From the NCBI GenBank assembly GCA_963700495.1, contig CAVOXT010000001.1, positions 434,001 through 498,000 of the forward strand: a stretch of DNA of 64,000 nt. Direction: 5' to 3'. Positions 1 to 8,220 of the stretch are shown piece after piece (position 1 is the first letter of the stretch; every line of letters starts with the position of its first letter). The notes beneath the pieces are model-generated. The model was not told the origin of the DNA and made no database searches. It saw only the letters and a program-made list of their open reading frames with translations. The position numbers and the translations under genes are program-made. The stretch comes from JACCTU01 sp963700495 (GTDB lineage Bacteria; Actinomycetota; Thermoleophilia; Gaiellales; Gaiellaceae).

Positions 1-1493
1 GGCGTCACGGTCGCATCACGCGTGCGCACCACGAGGTACGGACCGAACACGCGCGCCTCGTAGTCCGCAGCAGGGTGGGGCAGGCGCTTCTCGATCGTGA
101 GCGTGCGCGCACAGGGGCAGTTGTTCGTGTCGTACGCGTCGAAGACCCAGACTCCGCGGCCGAGCGGGCGCTCGAGCGCGCCGAGCCGATCCGCGGCCAG
201 CTTGGAGTCGGCGCGCGGGATCACCGTGCGCGCCGTGCTCGGGTCCTGCTCCCACGCTTCGAGGTAGACGGGTTCGTAGCCGAAGAAGATGTCGTCCGGC
301 CGCGTCGTCGCGGCGAGCCACCGGCCGACCGCCTCGCGCGCTGAGACACGCGCTGCCGGGTCGCCCGTGAACAGCTGAGGGGTCTTTGCGTACGCCCAAC
401 CGACCTCGGCGACGACGAGCGATGCAAGTCCGACCGCGACGACCCACCGTCCGCGCCGCCGAGCGAGCGCGAGCAGGCCCGTCGCGAGGAGGAGCATGAA
501 GAACGGCAGCACGAAGATCAGGTGCCGCGTCTCGGGAGACGCCGTGCTCCCGAGCCGCGCAACGAGCATCGCAAGCGTCGGCGTCCCGATCGCGCAGGCG
601 ACGAGGTAGGCCGCCTGCCGGTTGCGGCGCCAGAGCTCCGTCGTGCCGTACGCGGCGAGCAGGAGGATCGGCACGAGCACGACGGACCAGCCGGCAGTGA
701 AGTCGCCTGCGACGTCCCTGAGATAGCGCAGCACCGGGAGCGGTGCGCCGAGGTTCCCGCTCTCCGACCCCGCCACGCCGACGTCGAAGCGGTTTGCAAG
801 TCGCAGGTCGGCGAGCCAGAAGGGGATGCCGACGACGCCGACCGCTGCGAACGCAAGCGCCGCGGCGAGCACGCGGCGGCGCACGAGCAGCACGTACCCC
901 GCTTGCGAGGCGAGCACGAGTGCGCCGTAGGGGTGGCTGGCGACACACGCAACCGCAGCAAGTCCCCAGAGCCCGAACCGCCAGGCGCGGCCGCGGTCGA
1001 CTGCCCAGAGCAGCGCGAGGTACGAGAGCGCGCTCGTGAACAGGAAGAGGCTGTACATCCGTCCGTAGATCCCGTGGAAGAGCAGCACCCAGCTCGCTGA
1101 CACGAGCACGGTCGCCGCCAGCGCCGGGCCGCGTCCGGCGACCCGCGCGAGCAGGACGGCGACGAGCGGGATGCTCGCGAGCGCAAACGTTGCCGATACG
1201 AGCCTGAGCGCGGTGAGTCCGCCGCCTGAGTGCGCAGCGGCCGCCGCGAGGAGGTAGTGCAGCGGCGCGCCTCCGCGCTCCTCGAGCACGATGTCGAGCA
1301 GCCGGCCGAGCGACTGCCGGCCGACGAAGAGCGCGAGCGTCTCGTCCTCGTGCGGAGGCCAGGCGGTCAACCTCGAGAAGAGAAAGGTCGCGACGGCGAG
1401 GACGCACCCGGCGACGCCCCAGCCGAACCATGCGTCCGCGACCCCGATCCGAGCCGGGGCGGCCGTCTCGCGGGTCGTCGCAACCTGCGTCAC
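1..1493 (-). CDS. Membrane glycosyltransferase, GT39/PMT_2-like, 3' end outside window
   Basis: The frame with natural codon use runs open to the left edge, so the C-terminus is missing; about 497 residues are visible. The protein is polytopic, with many Leu/Val/Ala-rich helices. A HEDE acidic pair sits near residue 50, in the first periplasmic loop, where GT39/ArnT-type polyprenyl-phosphate-sugar transferases carry their catalytic acidic residues. The likely role is transfer of a sugar from a lipid carrier to envelope glycan or protein; the substrate cannot be told. The GTG start was chosen because TACCGT (rc of 1500-1505) lies 6 nt upstream, a leaderless arrangement. The longer Arg-rich frames over this region are shadows. 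Confidence 0.72.
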   Translation of the reverse strand, partial: MTQVATTRETAAPARIGVADAWFGWGVAGCVLAVATFLFSRLTAWPPHEDETLALFVGRQSLGRLLDIVLEERGGAPLHYLLAAAAAHSGGGLTALRLVSATFALASIPLVAVLLARVAGRGPALAATVLVSASWVLLFHGIYGRMYSLFLFTSALSYLALLWAVDRGRAWRFGLWGLAAVACVASHPYGALVLASQAGYVLLVRRRVLAAALAFAAVGVVGIPFWLADLRLANRFDVGVAGSESGNLGAPLPVLRYLRDVAGDFTAGWSVVLVPILLLAAYGTTELWRRNRQAAYLVACAIGTPTLAMLVARLGSTASPETRHLIFVLPFFMLLLATGLLALARRRGRWVVAVGLASLVVAEVGWAYAKTPQLFTGDPAARVSAREAVGRWLAATTRPDDIFFGYEPVYLEAWEQDPSTARTVIPRADSKLAADRLGALERPLGRGVWVFDAYDTNNCPCARTLTIEKRLPHPAADYEARVFGPYLVVRTRDATVT

Positions 1494-1535
1494 GACGAGA
1501 CGGTACCCGCGGAGACCGCTGCTAATGTCGCCGTC

Positions 1536-1811
1536 GTGCCGATCTACGAATACCGTTGCCCGAACGGGCACGTGTTCGAGGTCTTCCAACGGATGGACGA
1601 CCCGCCGCCCGAGAAGTGCGAGGTCTGCGGCGAGGGGCCGATCGAGCGCGTGCTGCTGCCCGTCGCGGTCCACTTCAAGGGCTCGGGCTTCTACTCGACC
1701 GACTACGGCCGATCGCGCAAGCGGGGGACGAAGGACTCCGGCGACAGCGGGTCGAGCTCGGAGAAGTCCTCCGAGTCGAAGCCGGAGTCGAAGCCCGCCT
1801 CTAGCGAGTGA
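1536..1811 (+). CDS. FmdB-family zinc-ribbon regulatory protein
   Basis: A 91-residue protein beginning MPIYEYRC. Two CxxC-type pairs (CPNGH and CEVCG) form the zinc ribbon of the FmdB/CxxC_CXXC_SSSS family in residues 1-45, followed by the usual GSGFYSTDY segment. The tail is a low-complexity Ser/Glu/Lys stretch, typical of the family. Biochemical function is unknown; members are small putative regulators. The GTG at 1536 was chosen because the family always starts MPxYEYxC and because TAATGT (1523-1528) lies 7 nt upstream. The last 11 nt overlap the convergent LCP gene. Confidence 0.85.
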   Translation: MPIYEYRCPNGHVFEVFQRMDDPPPEKCEVCGEGPIERVLLPVAVHFKGSGFYSTDYGRSRKRGTKDSGDSGSSSEKSSESKPESKPASSE

Positions 1812-2961
1812 CGCAGCCGGGGCCGTAGAGCCCCGTACCGGGCGGCGGCGGTTGCGGCGCCGAACTGCCCAGGAACATCGAGATCACGTTCCGGTTCTCC
1901 TCGCTCCCGATCAGGAACGACTCGCCGTCGATCGACGACGGCGTGCCGCCGAGACGACAGCGCAGCGTCGTCCCTGCTCTGAAGTTGACCCAGCCGAGCT
2001 GCGCGAGCTGCCCGGCCGACAGGTCGGTCGCGAGCGGCGCGATCAGGTCGCCGGCGAGGAACGGCATGCGCACGAGCGTCGAGAAGCTCGTGACCTCGTC
2101 TCCGATCGCGCGGACGACCTGCTGCTGGTGCTCGCCGCGCGTGAGGTCGTTCTCGGCCGGGTTGACGCGGTTCTCGCGGATCCGCGAGTAGACGAGCGCG
2201 CGGTGTCCGCTCATCGTCTGCTCGCCGGCGGCGAAGCGCCAGCCGCTCCAGCGCTGACAACGCTCCCGCGTCGAGTACGGGCAGTCGAAGCGATTCGAGA
2301 CGATCGGCTCGGCCACGTCGATCTTCACGCCCCCGAGTGCGTCGATCAGCCGCTCGAAGTCTTGGAAGTCGACGACGGCGACGTGGTTGATGGGCAGTCC
2401 CGTGAACGCGCGGAGCGTGCGCACCGCGAGGTCGGGCCCCCCGAACTGGTACGCGGCGTTGACCTTCGCGAACCCGTGGCCGGGGACGTCGACGCGCAGG
2501 TCGCGCGGGATCGAGAGGAACGACGTGCGCCCGCGGTCGGGGTCGGTCCGCACGAGCATGATCGAGTCCGACCTGCGGGCGTCCTCGCGTCCTGCTCCGG
2601 GGCCGTGGTCGGTGCCGAGCAGGAGCGTCGTCGACGGGTGGGAGAGCAGGAGGCCGCTCTGGTCGTCGAGCGCGACGGGTCCGAGCCGCTCGTTCGCGTC
2701 GCCGAGGGCGCTTGCCAGCGCGAGGTAGCTCGTGACTGCCCAGACGGTCACGAGCAGCAGCAACACACCGAGTGCGATCGCGACGAGGCGACCCCAGCGC
2801 CGCCGGCGCTTCGGCGTCGGAGGGGTGGTCGCAGGCGCGGTCGGCCGGCCGGGGCGGCGTCCGTCCTGCCGGGGCGTCGGCTCGACGCGGCGCTGGAGCG
2901 GAACCCTGCCCTTGACGCGGCCGCCGCGGTACACGCGATACGGCTTGTCTCCGCGGGCCAT
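1801..2961 (-). CDS. LytR-CpsA-Psr (LCP) family glycopolymer transferase
   Basis: 386 residues. A basic, proline-rich cytoplasmic N-terminus (about 1-55) precedes one transmembrane helix (about 58-82), then the extracellular LCP domain. The LCP signature is clear: LLLGTD near residue 115, RSDSIMLV, SIPRDLRVDVPG, and KVNAAYQFGG. LCP proteins attach wall teichoic acid, arabinogalactan or similar polymers to peptidoglycan from undecaprenyl-linked precursors. The ATG at 2961 was preferred to a GTG seven codons upstream because TACGAT (rc of 2972-2977) lies 10 nt before it. The gene is divergent from the glucokinase, whose -10 uses the same bases. Confidence 0.88.
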   Translation of the reverse strand: MARGDKPYRVYRGGRVKGRVPLQRRVEPTPRQDGRRPGRPTAPATTPPTPKRRRRWGRLVAIALGVLLLLVTVWAVTSYLALASALGDANERLGPVALDDQSGLLLSHPSTTLLLGTDHGPGAGREDARRSDSIMLVRTDPDRGRTSFLSIPRDLRVDVPGHGFAKVNAAYQFGGPDLAVRTLRAFTGLPINHVAVVDFQDFERLIDALGGVKIDVAEPIVSNRFDCPYSTRERCQRWSGWRFAAGEQTMSGHRALVYSRIRENRVNPAENDLTRGEHQQQVVRAIGDEVTSFSTLVRMPFLAGDLIAPLATDLSAGQLAQLGWVNFRAGTTLRCRLGGTPSSIDGESFLIGSEENRNVISMFLGSSAPQPPPPGTGLYGPGCVTR

Positions 2962-2970
2962 CGGGCCGGT

Positions 2971-2977
2971 TATCGTA
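2971..2977. promoter_or_regulatory. Overlapping divergent -10 elements (LCP / glucokinase)
   Basis: The 7-bp TATCGTA reads TATCGT on the plus strand, 11 nt before the glucokinase GTG, and TACGAT on the minus strand, 10 nt before the LCP ATG. Both match TANNNT. The two start codons are only 26 bp apart, so one near-symmetric box is the only obvious place for both promoters. Confidence 0.5.
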
Positions 2978-2987
2978 GCCACGCCTC

Positions 2988-3911
2988 GTGTCCGCAGACC
3001 GCGTCATCGGCGTCGACCTCGGCGGGACGAAGATCGCGGCTGGCATCGTCAACCGGACCGGCACGATCGAGTCCCGCGTCGAGGTGCCGACCCCAAAGGG
3101 CTCCGATGCCGAGGTCGTCGCGGGGATCGAGGAGGCGGTGGCCCGCCTCCTCGACGACGGCGTGGCCGCGATCGGCCTCGGGGTGCCGTCGACCGTCGAC
3201 CAGCAGACGGGGCGGGCGGTCTCGTCGGTCAACATCCCGCTCCACGACGTGCCGTTGCGCGACCTCGTCGGCCGCCGCTTCGGCCTCCCGTGCGGGATAG
3301 ACAACGACGCGAACGCGGCGGCGATCGCCGAGTGGCAGGTCGGCGCGGGCCGCGGCACGCGCTACATGGTCATGCTGACGCTCGGCACCGGCGTCGGCGG
3401 CGGGCTGATCCTCGACGGGCGCCCGTACCGCGGATCGGTCGGCGCGGCAGCGGAGCTCGGCCACATCGTGATCGAGCACGACGGACGTCCGTGCCAGGGA
3501 ACGTGCACAGGCCACGGGCACATCGAGGCGTACGCGACCGGACTGGCAGCGGGAGCGGCGGCGGAGGCGGCGTTCGGCCCGGGCTCCGACACGCACACGC
3601 TGATCGAGCGGGCGAGCGGGGGCGACGAGCGCGCGCTCGAGATCCTCCGCGAGATCGGTCGGCGGCTCGGCTCCGTGCTCGGCTCGCTCGTGAACATCTT
3701 CAACCCTGAGGCGATCGTGATCGGAGGGGGCTGGGGAGAGGCCGCGGACGGCTTCCTGCTCGAGCCGGCGCGCGAAGTGATGCTGCGCGAGGCGCTCTCG
3801 CCGGGGCGTGAGCTCGTTCGGGTCGTTCCGGCCCAGCTCGGGCCCGATGCAGGCCTCGTCGGTGCCGGCTTCGTCGCGTTCGAGGCGCTGGACGTCGCCG
3901 AGGCCGGGTAA
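2988..3911 (+). CDS. ROK-family glucokinase
   Basis: 307 residues, the usual length for ROK sugar kinases. The N-terminal phosphate-binding motif GVDLGGTKIA is at residues 8-17, the sugar-binding and catalytic segment is IDNDANAAA (about 102-110), and the second phosphate motif is LGTGVGGG. The ROK zinc site is altered: instead of CxCGxxGCxE the protein has CQGTC followed by GHGHIE. It phosphorylates glucose or a related hexose with ATP. No regulator-type HTH is present. The TAA stop is directly followed by the GTG of rsmI, suggesting an operon. Confidence 0.87.
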   Translation: MSADRVIGVDLGGTKIAAGIVNRTGTIESRVEVPTPKGSDAEVVAGIEEAVARLLDDGVAAIGLGVPSTVDQQTGRAVSSVNIPLHDVPLRDLVGRRFGLPCGIDNDANAAAIAEWQVGAGRGTRYMVMLTLGTGVGGGLILDGRPYRGSVGAAAELGHIVIEHDGRPCQGTCTGHGHIEAYATGLAAGAAAEAAFGPGSDTHTLIERASGGDERALEILREIGRRLGSVLGSLVNIFNPEAIVIGGGWGEAADGFLLEPAREVMLREALSPGRELVRVVPAQLGPDAGLVGAGFVAFEALDVAEAG

Positions 3912-4721
3912 GTGGCGCTCGCGGTCTGCGCGACCCCGATCGGAAACCTCGACGACGTCACCCTGCGCGTGCTCGACGAGCTGCGATCCGCGGACGTCGT
4001 GCTCTGCGAGGACACCCGCGTCACGCGCGGATTGCTCGACCGGCACGGGATTCGTGCGCAGATGCTCAGCTACCACGAGCACAACGAGGCGAAGCGGACG
4101 GCCGAGCTGCTCCCGAGGCTGCTGGCGGGCGAGCGGATGGCGCTCGTGTCCGACGCCGGGATGCCGGGGGTGAGCGATCCGGGCGCACGGCTCGTCGCCG
4201 CGGCGCTCGACGCCGGCGTGCCCGTCACGGTGCTTCCGGGCCCCTCGTCGGTCGACACGGCGCTCGTCGCGTCCGGGTTGGGGGCCGAGCGGTTCCAGTT
4301 CCTCGGCTTCCTCCCGCGCGGCGAGCGTGCGCTCCGCAACCTGTGGGGCGAGCTCGCGCAGTGGCCGCACGCGGTGGTGGCGTTCGAGTCGGCGCAGCGC
4401 CTCCCGCGGACGCTGCGCTCGCTCGCGGCGGTGATGCCCGACCGGCCGGTCGCGGTCGGCCGCGAGTTGACGAAGTTCTACGAGGAGATCGCGCGCGGGA
4501 CAGCGGAGGAGCTCGCCGAGCGGTTCGCGGAGCGGCCGAAGGGTGAGATCGTGCTCGTCCTCGGCCCCGCGGAGGTGTCCGGCGCGGTCTTGGAGGCCGA
4601 AGAGGCCGCGGCCGCCGTGGCCGAGTTGGTCGCCGAGGGCGTGCCGCGCCGCCGAGCCGCCGAGCTCGTCTCGCGGCTCACCGGGGTGTCGCGAAACACG
4701 CTCTACGGACGCTCTTTGTAA
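3912..4721 (+). CDS. rsmI: 16S rRNA (cytidine1402-2'-O)-methyltransferase
   Basis: 269 residues, a complete tetrapyrrole-methylase-fold protein of the RsmI family. Seen motifs are ATPIGNLDDVTLRVL at the N-terminus, CEDTRVTRGLL, SDAGMPGVSDPG and PGPSSVDTALVASG, all diagnostic. It 2'-O-methylates C1402 in the ribosomal P-site decoding region using S-adenosylmethionine. The GTG start abuts the glucokinase stop codon with no gap, so the two are probably co-translated. Confidence 0.93.
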   Translation: MALAVCATPIGNLDDVTLRVLDELRSADVVLCEDTRVTRGLLDRHGIRAQMLSYHEHNEAKRTAELLPRLLAGERMALVSDAGMPGVSDPGARLVAAALDAGVPVTVLPGPSSVDTALVASGLGAERFQFLGFLPRGERALRNLWGELAQWPHAVVAFESAQRLPRTLRSLAAVMPDRPVAVGRELTKFYEEIARGTAEELAERFAERPKGEIVLVLGPAEVSGAVLEAEEAAAAVAELVAEGVPRRRAAELVSRLTGVSRNTLYGRSL

Positions 4722-4830
4722 CAAGAGCGTAACGACCTTTCCACATTCGCGTCGCCAGGGCGGACAACGACCATCGCCGCTGGTACGTTCGAACACTCGT
4801 TCGCCACACGGACAGCGAGGAGGTCGTTGG

Positions 4831-6249
4831 ATGCAGCAGTGGCGCCGGAATCAGACGTGGCGTCTCGCGCTCGTCTGCGCGCTCTGCGCGCTCGCCTGGC
4901 CCGCCGCGGCCGAGGCCTGGTCGTGGCCCGTCGACGGTCCGGTGCTGCGGCCGTTCGCGCTCGGCGCGGATCCTTACGCGGGCGGGCAGCACCGAGGAGT
5001 CGATGTCGGCGCGTCCGTAGGCGATGCGGTTCGTGCGCCCGTCGGCGGCACGGTCTCCTTCGCGGGCTCGGTGCCGAACGGCGGCCGCGCGCTGACGATC
5101 CGCACCGAGGACGGGTACTCGATCACGCTGCTGCAACTCGGGGCGCTCGACGTGAAGCGCGGCGAGTCGGTCGCGGAGGACGTGCGCGTCGGGAGCGTGG
5201 GTGACAGCGCCGATTCGGTCACGCGCGCGCCGCACGTGCATCTCGGGGTGCGCAGGACGGACGACGAGGACGGCTACCTCGATCCGCTCGCGTTCCTCCC
5301 AGAGCGGACGAAGGCTCCAGTCGCGCCGCCGCCGCCGGCCGCGCCCGTGCCGCCACCGGCGTCCCTGCCGGCGCCCGAGCCTGCTGCGGCGCCCGTCGTT
5401 CACGCGGCCGAGGTGCCGCCCGCAGCTCCCGCGGCCGGGGTCGTTCCGTCAGCCGAGGTCGTCACGGCACCGGCGCCGGTCACGGCGGCCGACCCGGTCG
5501 TCAAGGCCGCGACGCCCGCGGCTGTCCCTGCCGAGCACGCGCAGCCCGGTGCTTCCGGGCCGGGCGGGCTCGTCATTCGGCCAGGCGAACCGGCTCCGCG
5601 GCTCGCCGCCAGGGCGGGGCGCGTGATCGATGCCGGCCTCGTGCAAAGCGAGCGCGCGGCGAACCGCCCGACAACCGTGTCGTTGTCGGGCGGTGCGGTC
5701 GTCCGACCTGTGCCCGTGCCGGCGGGAGCGCCTCGCAAGCCGTCCAGGGTCGCGAACCGTCCCGCCGCCGGCCGGCAGCCGCTCAGCCTGCCGCGCTTCG
5801 GGATCAAGTCCCGCGCGGTCGCGCGAGCACGCGCGAACCACTCGTCCGCGAGGCGGCCAATGCTTGAACTGCTGCTGCTTGCGGTCGTCCCGCTGGCGCT
5901 CGCGCTGGCCGCGACCGCGCTGACGGTCGGGCGAAAGGCGCCGCCTATCATTGCCGAGGGTGAGCCGCTTCTACCTGACCACACCGATCTACTACGTCAA
6001 CTCGACCCCGCACATCGGCCATGCGTACACGACGATCGCGGCCGACATCATCGTGCGCCACCACGGGCAGCGGGGGGACGACACGTTCTTCCTGACCGGA
6101 ACGGACGAGCACGCGTCCAAGGTCTACCGGGTCGCAGAGGAGCGTGGGCTCGACGCCAAGAGGTTCGTCGACCAGATCGTCGAGGAGAACTGGCGGCCGC
6201 TCCCGGCCCGCGTCAACGCGAGCCCGGACTTCTTCATCAGGACGACTGA
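4831..6249 (+). CDS. Secreted M23/LytM-type protein, 3' boundary uncertain
   Basis: A signal peptide (residues 1-29) is followed by a LytM-like M23 domain with both zinc motifs: HRGVDVG (about residue 51) and HVHLGVR (about 133). It should act outside the membrane on peptidoglycan, as hydrolase or binding protein. A long Pro/Ala linker and a hydrophobic helix starting MLELLLLA (about residue 344) follow. The start has an aggagg-type RBS 9 nt upstream. Natural-looking protein ends near position 5955, but this frame stays open to 6249, out of frame through the first 290 nt of metG. Either it really overlaps or an indel hides a stop near 5961. Confidence 0.7.
   Translation: MQQWRRNQTWRLALVCALCALAWPAAAEAWSWPVDGPVLRPFALGADPYAGGQHRGVDVGASVGDAVRAPVGGTVSFAGSVPNGGRALTIRTEDGYSITLLQLGALDVKRGESVAEDVRVGSVGDSADSVTRAPHVHLGVRRTDDEDGYLDPLAFLPERTKAPVAPPPPAAPVPPPASLPAPEPAAAPVVHAAEVPPAAPAAGVVPSAEVVTAPAPVTAADPVVKAATPAAVPAEHAQPGASGPGGLVIRPGEPAPRLAARAGRVIDAGLVQSERAANRPTTVSLSGGAVVRPVPVPAGAPRKPSRVANRPAAGRQPLSLPRFGIKSRAVARARANHSSARRPMLELLLLAVVPLALALAATALTVGRKAPPIIAEGEPLLPDHTDLLRQLDPAHRPCVHDDRGRHHRAPPRAAGGRHVLPDRNGRARVQGLPGRRGAWARRQEVRRPDRRGELAAAPGPRQREPGLLHQDD
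5664..5693. repeat. Perfect 12-bp inverted repeat, 6-nt loop
   Basis: CCGCCCGACAAC (5664-5675) and GTTGTCGGGCGG (5682-5693) are exact reverse complements, separated by cgtgtc. It lies inside the Pro/Ala-rich linker of the M23-like gene, with no T-run after it. It could be an RNA hairpin or a chance result of GC-rich coding. Confidence 0.5.
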
Positions 6250-7483
6250 CGAGGAGCACAAGGCGTTCGTCCAGGAGTTCGTGGAGCGGATCCGAGCGAA
6301 CGGGCACATCTACGAAGGGATCTACTCGGGGCTGTACTGCGTCGGGCACGAGACCTTCATCACCGAGGCCGAGCTCGTCGACGGCAAGTGTCCTCAGCAC
6401 GAAACGGTCCCCGAGTGGATCGAGGAGAAGAACTGGTTCTTCCGGCTCTCTGCGTTCCAGGATGAGCTGCTGCAGCTCTACGACGAGCGGCCTGACTTCG
6501 TGCTGCCGCGGTTCCGCTACAACGAGGCGCGGAGTCTGATCGAGAGCGGCCTCGAGGACTTCAGCCTCAGCCGCCAAGGGCAGCCGTGGGGCGTCCCGAT
6601 CCCGTGGGACCCCGAGCAGGTGACCTGGGTCTGGGTCGACGCCCTCATCAACTACCTCAGCGCACTGACGTATGCGCGTCCCGGCACTGATCTCCGCGAC
6701 GTCTACTGGCCCGAAGCCCGGCACCTGATCGGCAAGGACATCCTGCGGCTGCACTGCGTGCTCTGGCCGGCGCTTCTCCTCGGAGCGGGCTACACCGTGC
6801 CGAAGCAGATCTTCGTGCACGGCTATCTCCTTCTCGACGATCGCAAGATCTCAAAGACGCTCGGCAACGTGATCGACCCGCTCGACCTCGTGAGCGTCTA
6901 CGGGCCTGACCCGGTCCGTTTCTGGGCCGCGCGCTCGGTGTCGTTCGGCCAGGACGGGGCGGTATCGCTCGATGGACTGCACCAGCGGTACGAGACCGAG
7001 TTGGGCAACGACCTCGGCAACCTGCTCTCGCGGACGACGGCGATGGTGTCGAAGTATCGGGACGGACGGATCCCGTACGCAGACAACGTGGTCCACGCCG
7101 CAACGTTCGAGCAGCTGCGCGCCGACGTCGCCAACCAGCTCGACGCCTTCGACATCACCAGTGCTCTCGACGCGATCTGGGACGTCGTCCGGAGCCTGAA
7201 CAAGTTCGTCACCGACACGAAGCCGTGGGAGCTCGCGAAGGACGACGCGAACGCGGCCGAGCTCGACCGCGTGCTCTACACGCTCGTCGACGGGCTCCGC
7301 GTGGTCGCAGTTGCGCTCGCGGCGTACCTGCCCGAGACGGCGCCGCGCATCCTCGAGGCAATCGGCCAACCGGTCGACCTCGCGTGGGAGAACGTCGCCG
7401 CCGGCAAGACGTCGCATGCGGAGGGGATCGAGCCGGCGCAGCCGCTCTTCCCGCGTCTCGAGACGCCCGCGACCGCAGCGTGA
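5960..7483 (+). CDS. metG: Methionyl-tRNA synthetase
   Basis: 507 residues, class I aminoacyl-tRNA synthetase charging tRNA-Met. The HIGH box is HIGHAYT (about residue 18) and the KMSKS equivalent is KISKTLGN (about 296). YIPYYVNS-type N-terminus, WVWVDALINY and the anticodon-binding helix region around GNDLGNLLSRT are all present. The zinc-knuckle region has only Cys/His positions (CVGHE...CPQH). There is no C-terminal tRNA-binding EMAP domain, as is common for this short form. GTG 5960 was chosen over TTG 5951 because TATCAT (5946-5951) lies 8 nt upstream. The gene ends GTGA, overlapping the TatD start. Confidence 0.94.
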   Translation: MSRFYLTTPIYYVNSTPHIGHAYTTIAADIIVRHHGQRGDDTFFLTGTDEHASKVYRVAEERGLDAKRFVDQIVEENWRPLPARVNASPDFFIRTTDEEHKAFVQEFVERIRANGHIYEGIYSGLYCVGHETFITEAELVDGKCPQHETVPEWIEEKNWFFRLSAFQDELLQLYDERPDFVLPRFRYNEARSLIESGLEDFSLSRQGQPWGVPIPWDPEQVTWVWVDALINYLSALTYARPGTDLRDVYWPEARHLIGKDILRLHCVLWPALLLGAGYTVPKQIFVHGYLLLDDRKISKTLGNVIDPLDLVSVYGPDPVRFWAARSVSFGQDGAVSLDGLHQRYETELGNDLGNLLSRTTAMVSKYRDGRIPYADNVVHAATFEQLRADVANQLDAFDITSALDAIWDVVRSLNKFVTDTKPWELAKDDANAAELDRVLYTLVDGLRVVAVALAAYLPETAPRILEAIGQPVDLAWENVAAGKTSHAEGIEPAQPLFPRLETPATAA

Positions 7484-8220
7484 TCGACACCCACGCGCAC
7501 CTCGATGCGTGCGCCGATCCGCCTGACGAAATCGTCCGTCGGGCACGCGAGGCCGGGGTCGGCCGGATCCTCACCGTGGGGACGACGCTGGCCGGGTGCC
7601 ATGCCGCGCTCGCACTCGCCGAGCGCCATGAGGAGGTCTTTGCGATCCTCGGCATCCACCCGCACGAGGCCGCCGACGCGGGCGGCCTCGGCGAGCTCGG
7701 CGACCTGTTCGAGCATCCCCGTGCGGTCGGCGTGGGGGAGACCGGGCTCGACTTCTACCGCGACTATGCGCCGCACGACCGGCAGCGCGAGCTGTTTGCG
7801 CAGCACCTCGAGCTCGCGGGCGAGCTCGACCTGCCCATCGTGATCCACAACCGCGCGGCGGACACCGAGGTGCTCGAAGCGCTCGCGCCGTTCGACGGGC
7901 CGGTCGTGCTGCACTGCTTCTCGTACCCCTCGGCGTTGGCGGCCGCGCTCGAGCGCGGGTACTACGTCTCGTTCGCGGGGAACATGACCTACAAGAACGC
8001 GCACGAGCTGCGGGTCGCAGCGTCGCAGGTGCCACGCGAGCGCATCCTCGCGGAGACCGACGCGCCGTACCTCTCGCCGGAGCCGCTGCGCGGTCGACCG
8101 AACGAACCCGCGAACGTCGTCCACACACTCAAGGAGCTCGCGCGCGTGCGAAACGAGGATCCAGCCGAGCTCGGGGCGCAGATCGACGTGAACGCGGCGC
8201 GCGCGTTCGGGTTGCCGTGA
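7480..8220 (+). CDS. TatD-family metal-dependent hydrolase
   Basis: 246 residues. The opening MIDTHAHLD gives the HxH metal ligands, GETGLDFYRDY gives the central Glu, and HCFS, ETDAPYLSP and the final NAARAFGLP complete the TatD fold. TatD proteins are Mg-dependent 3'-5' DNA/RNA exonucleases and D-aminoacyl-tRNA deacylase candidates. The GTG overlaps the metG stop (GTGA), and the TGA overlaps the rsmA GTG. The order metG-tatD-rsmA-ispE is a widespread conserved run in bacteria and supports the call. Confidence 0.92.
   Translation: MIDTHAHLDACADPPDEIVRRAREAGVGRILTVGTTLAGCHAALALAERHEEVFAILGIHPHEAADAGGLGELGDLFEHPRAVGVGETGLDFYRDYAPHDRQRELFAQHLELAGELDLPIVIHNRAADTEVLEALAPFDGPVVLHCFSYPSALAAALERGYYVSFAGNMTYKNAHELRVAASQVPRERILAETDAPYLSPEPLRGRPNEPANVVHTLKELARVRNEDPAELGAQIDVNAARAFGLP

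Noticed and set aside
16..1431. A 471-residue Arg/Ala-rich open frame on the minus strand
   Set aside because: It is a shadow of the glycosyltransferase frame, which has normal codon bias, membrane helices and the HEDE motif.
1291..3300. Long plus-strand frame spanning fmdB and the LCP gene
   Set aside because: Composition is Arg/Ser/Pro-rich without any domain; it is antisense to a clear LCP protein.
2970..4796. 608-residue minus-strand frame over glucokinase and rsmI
   Set aside because: It mirrors two well-supported plus-strand genes and shows no recognisable domain.
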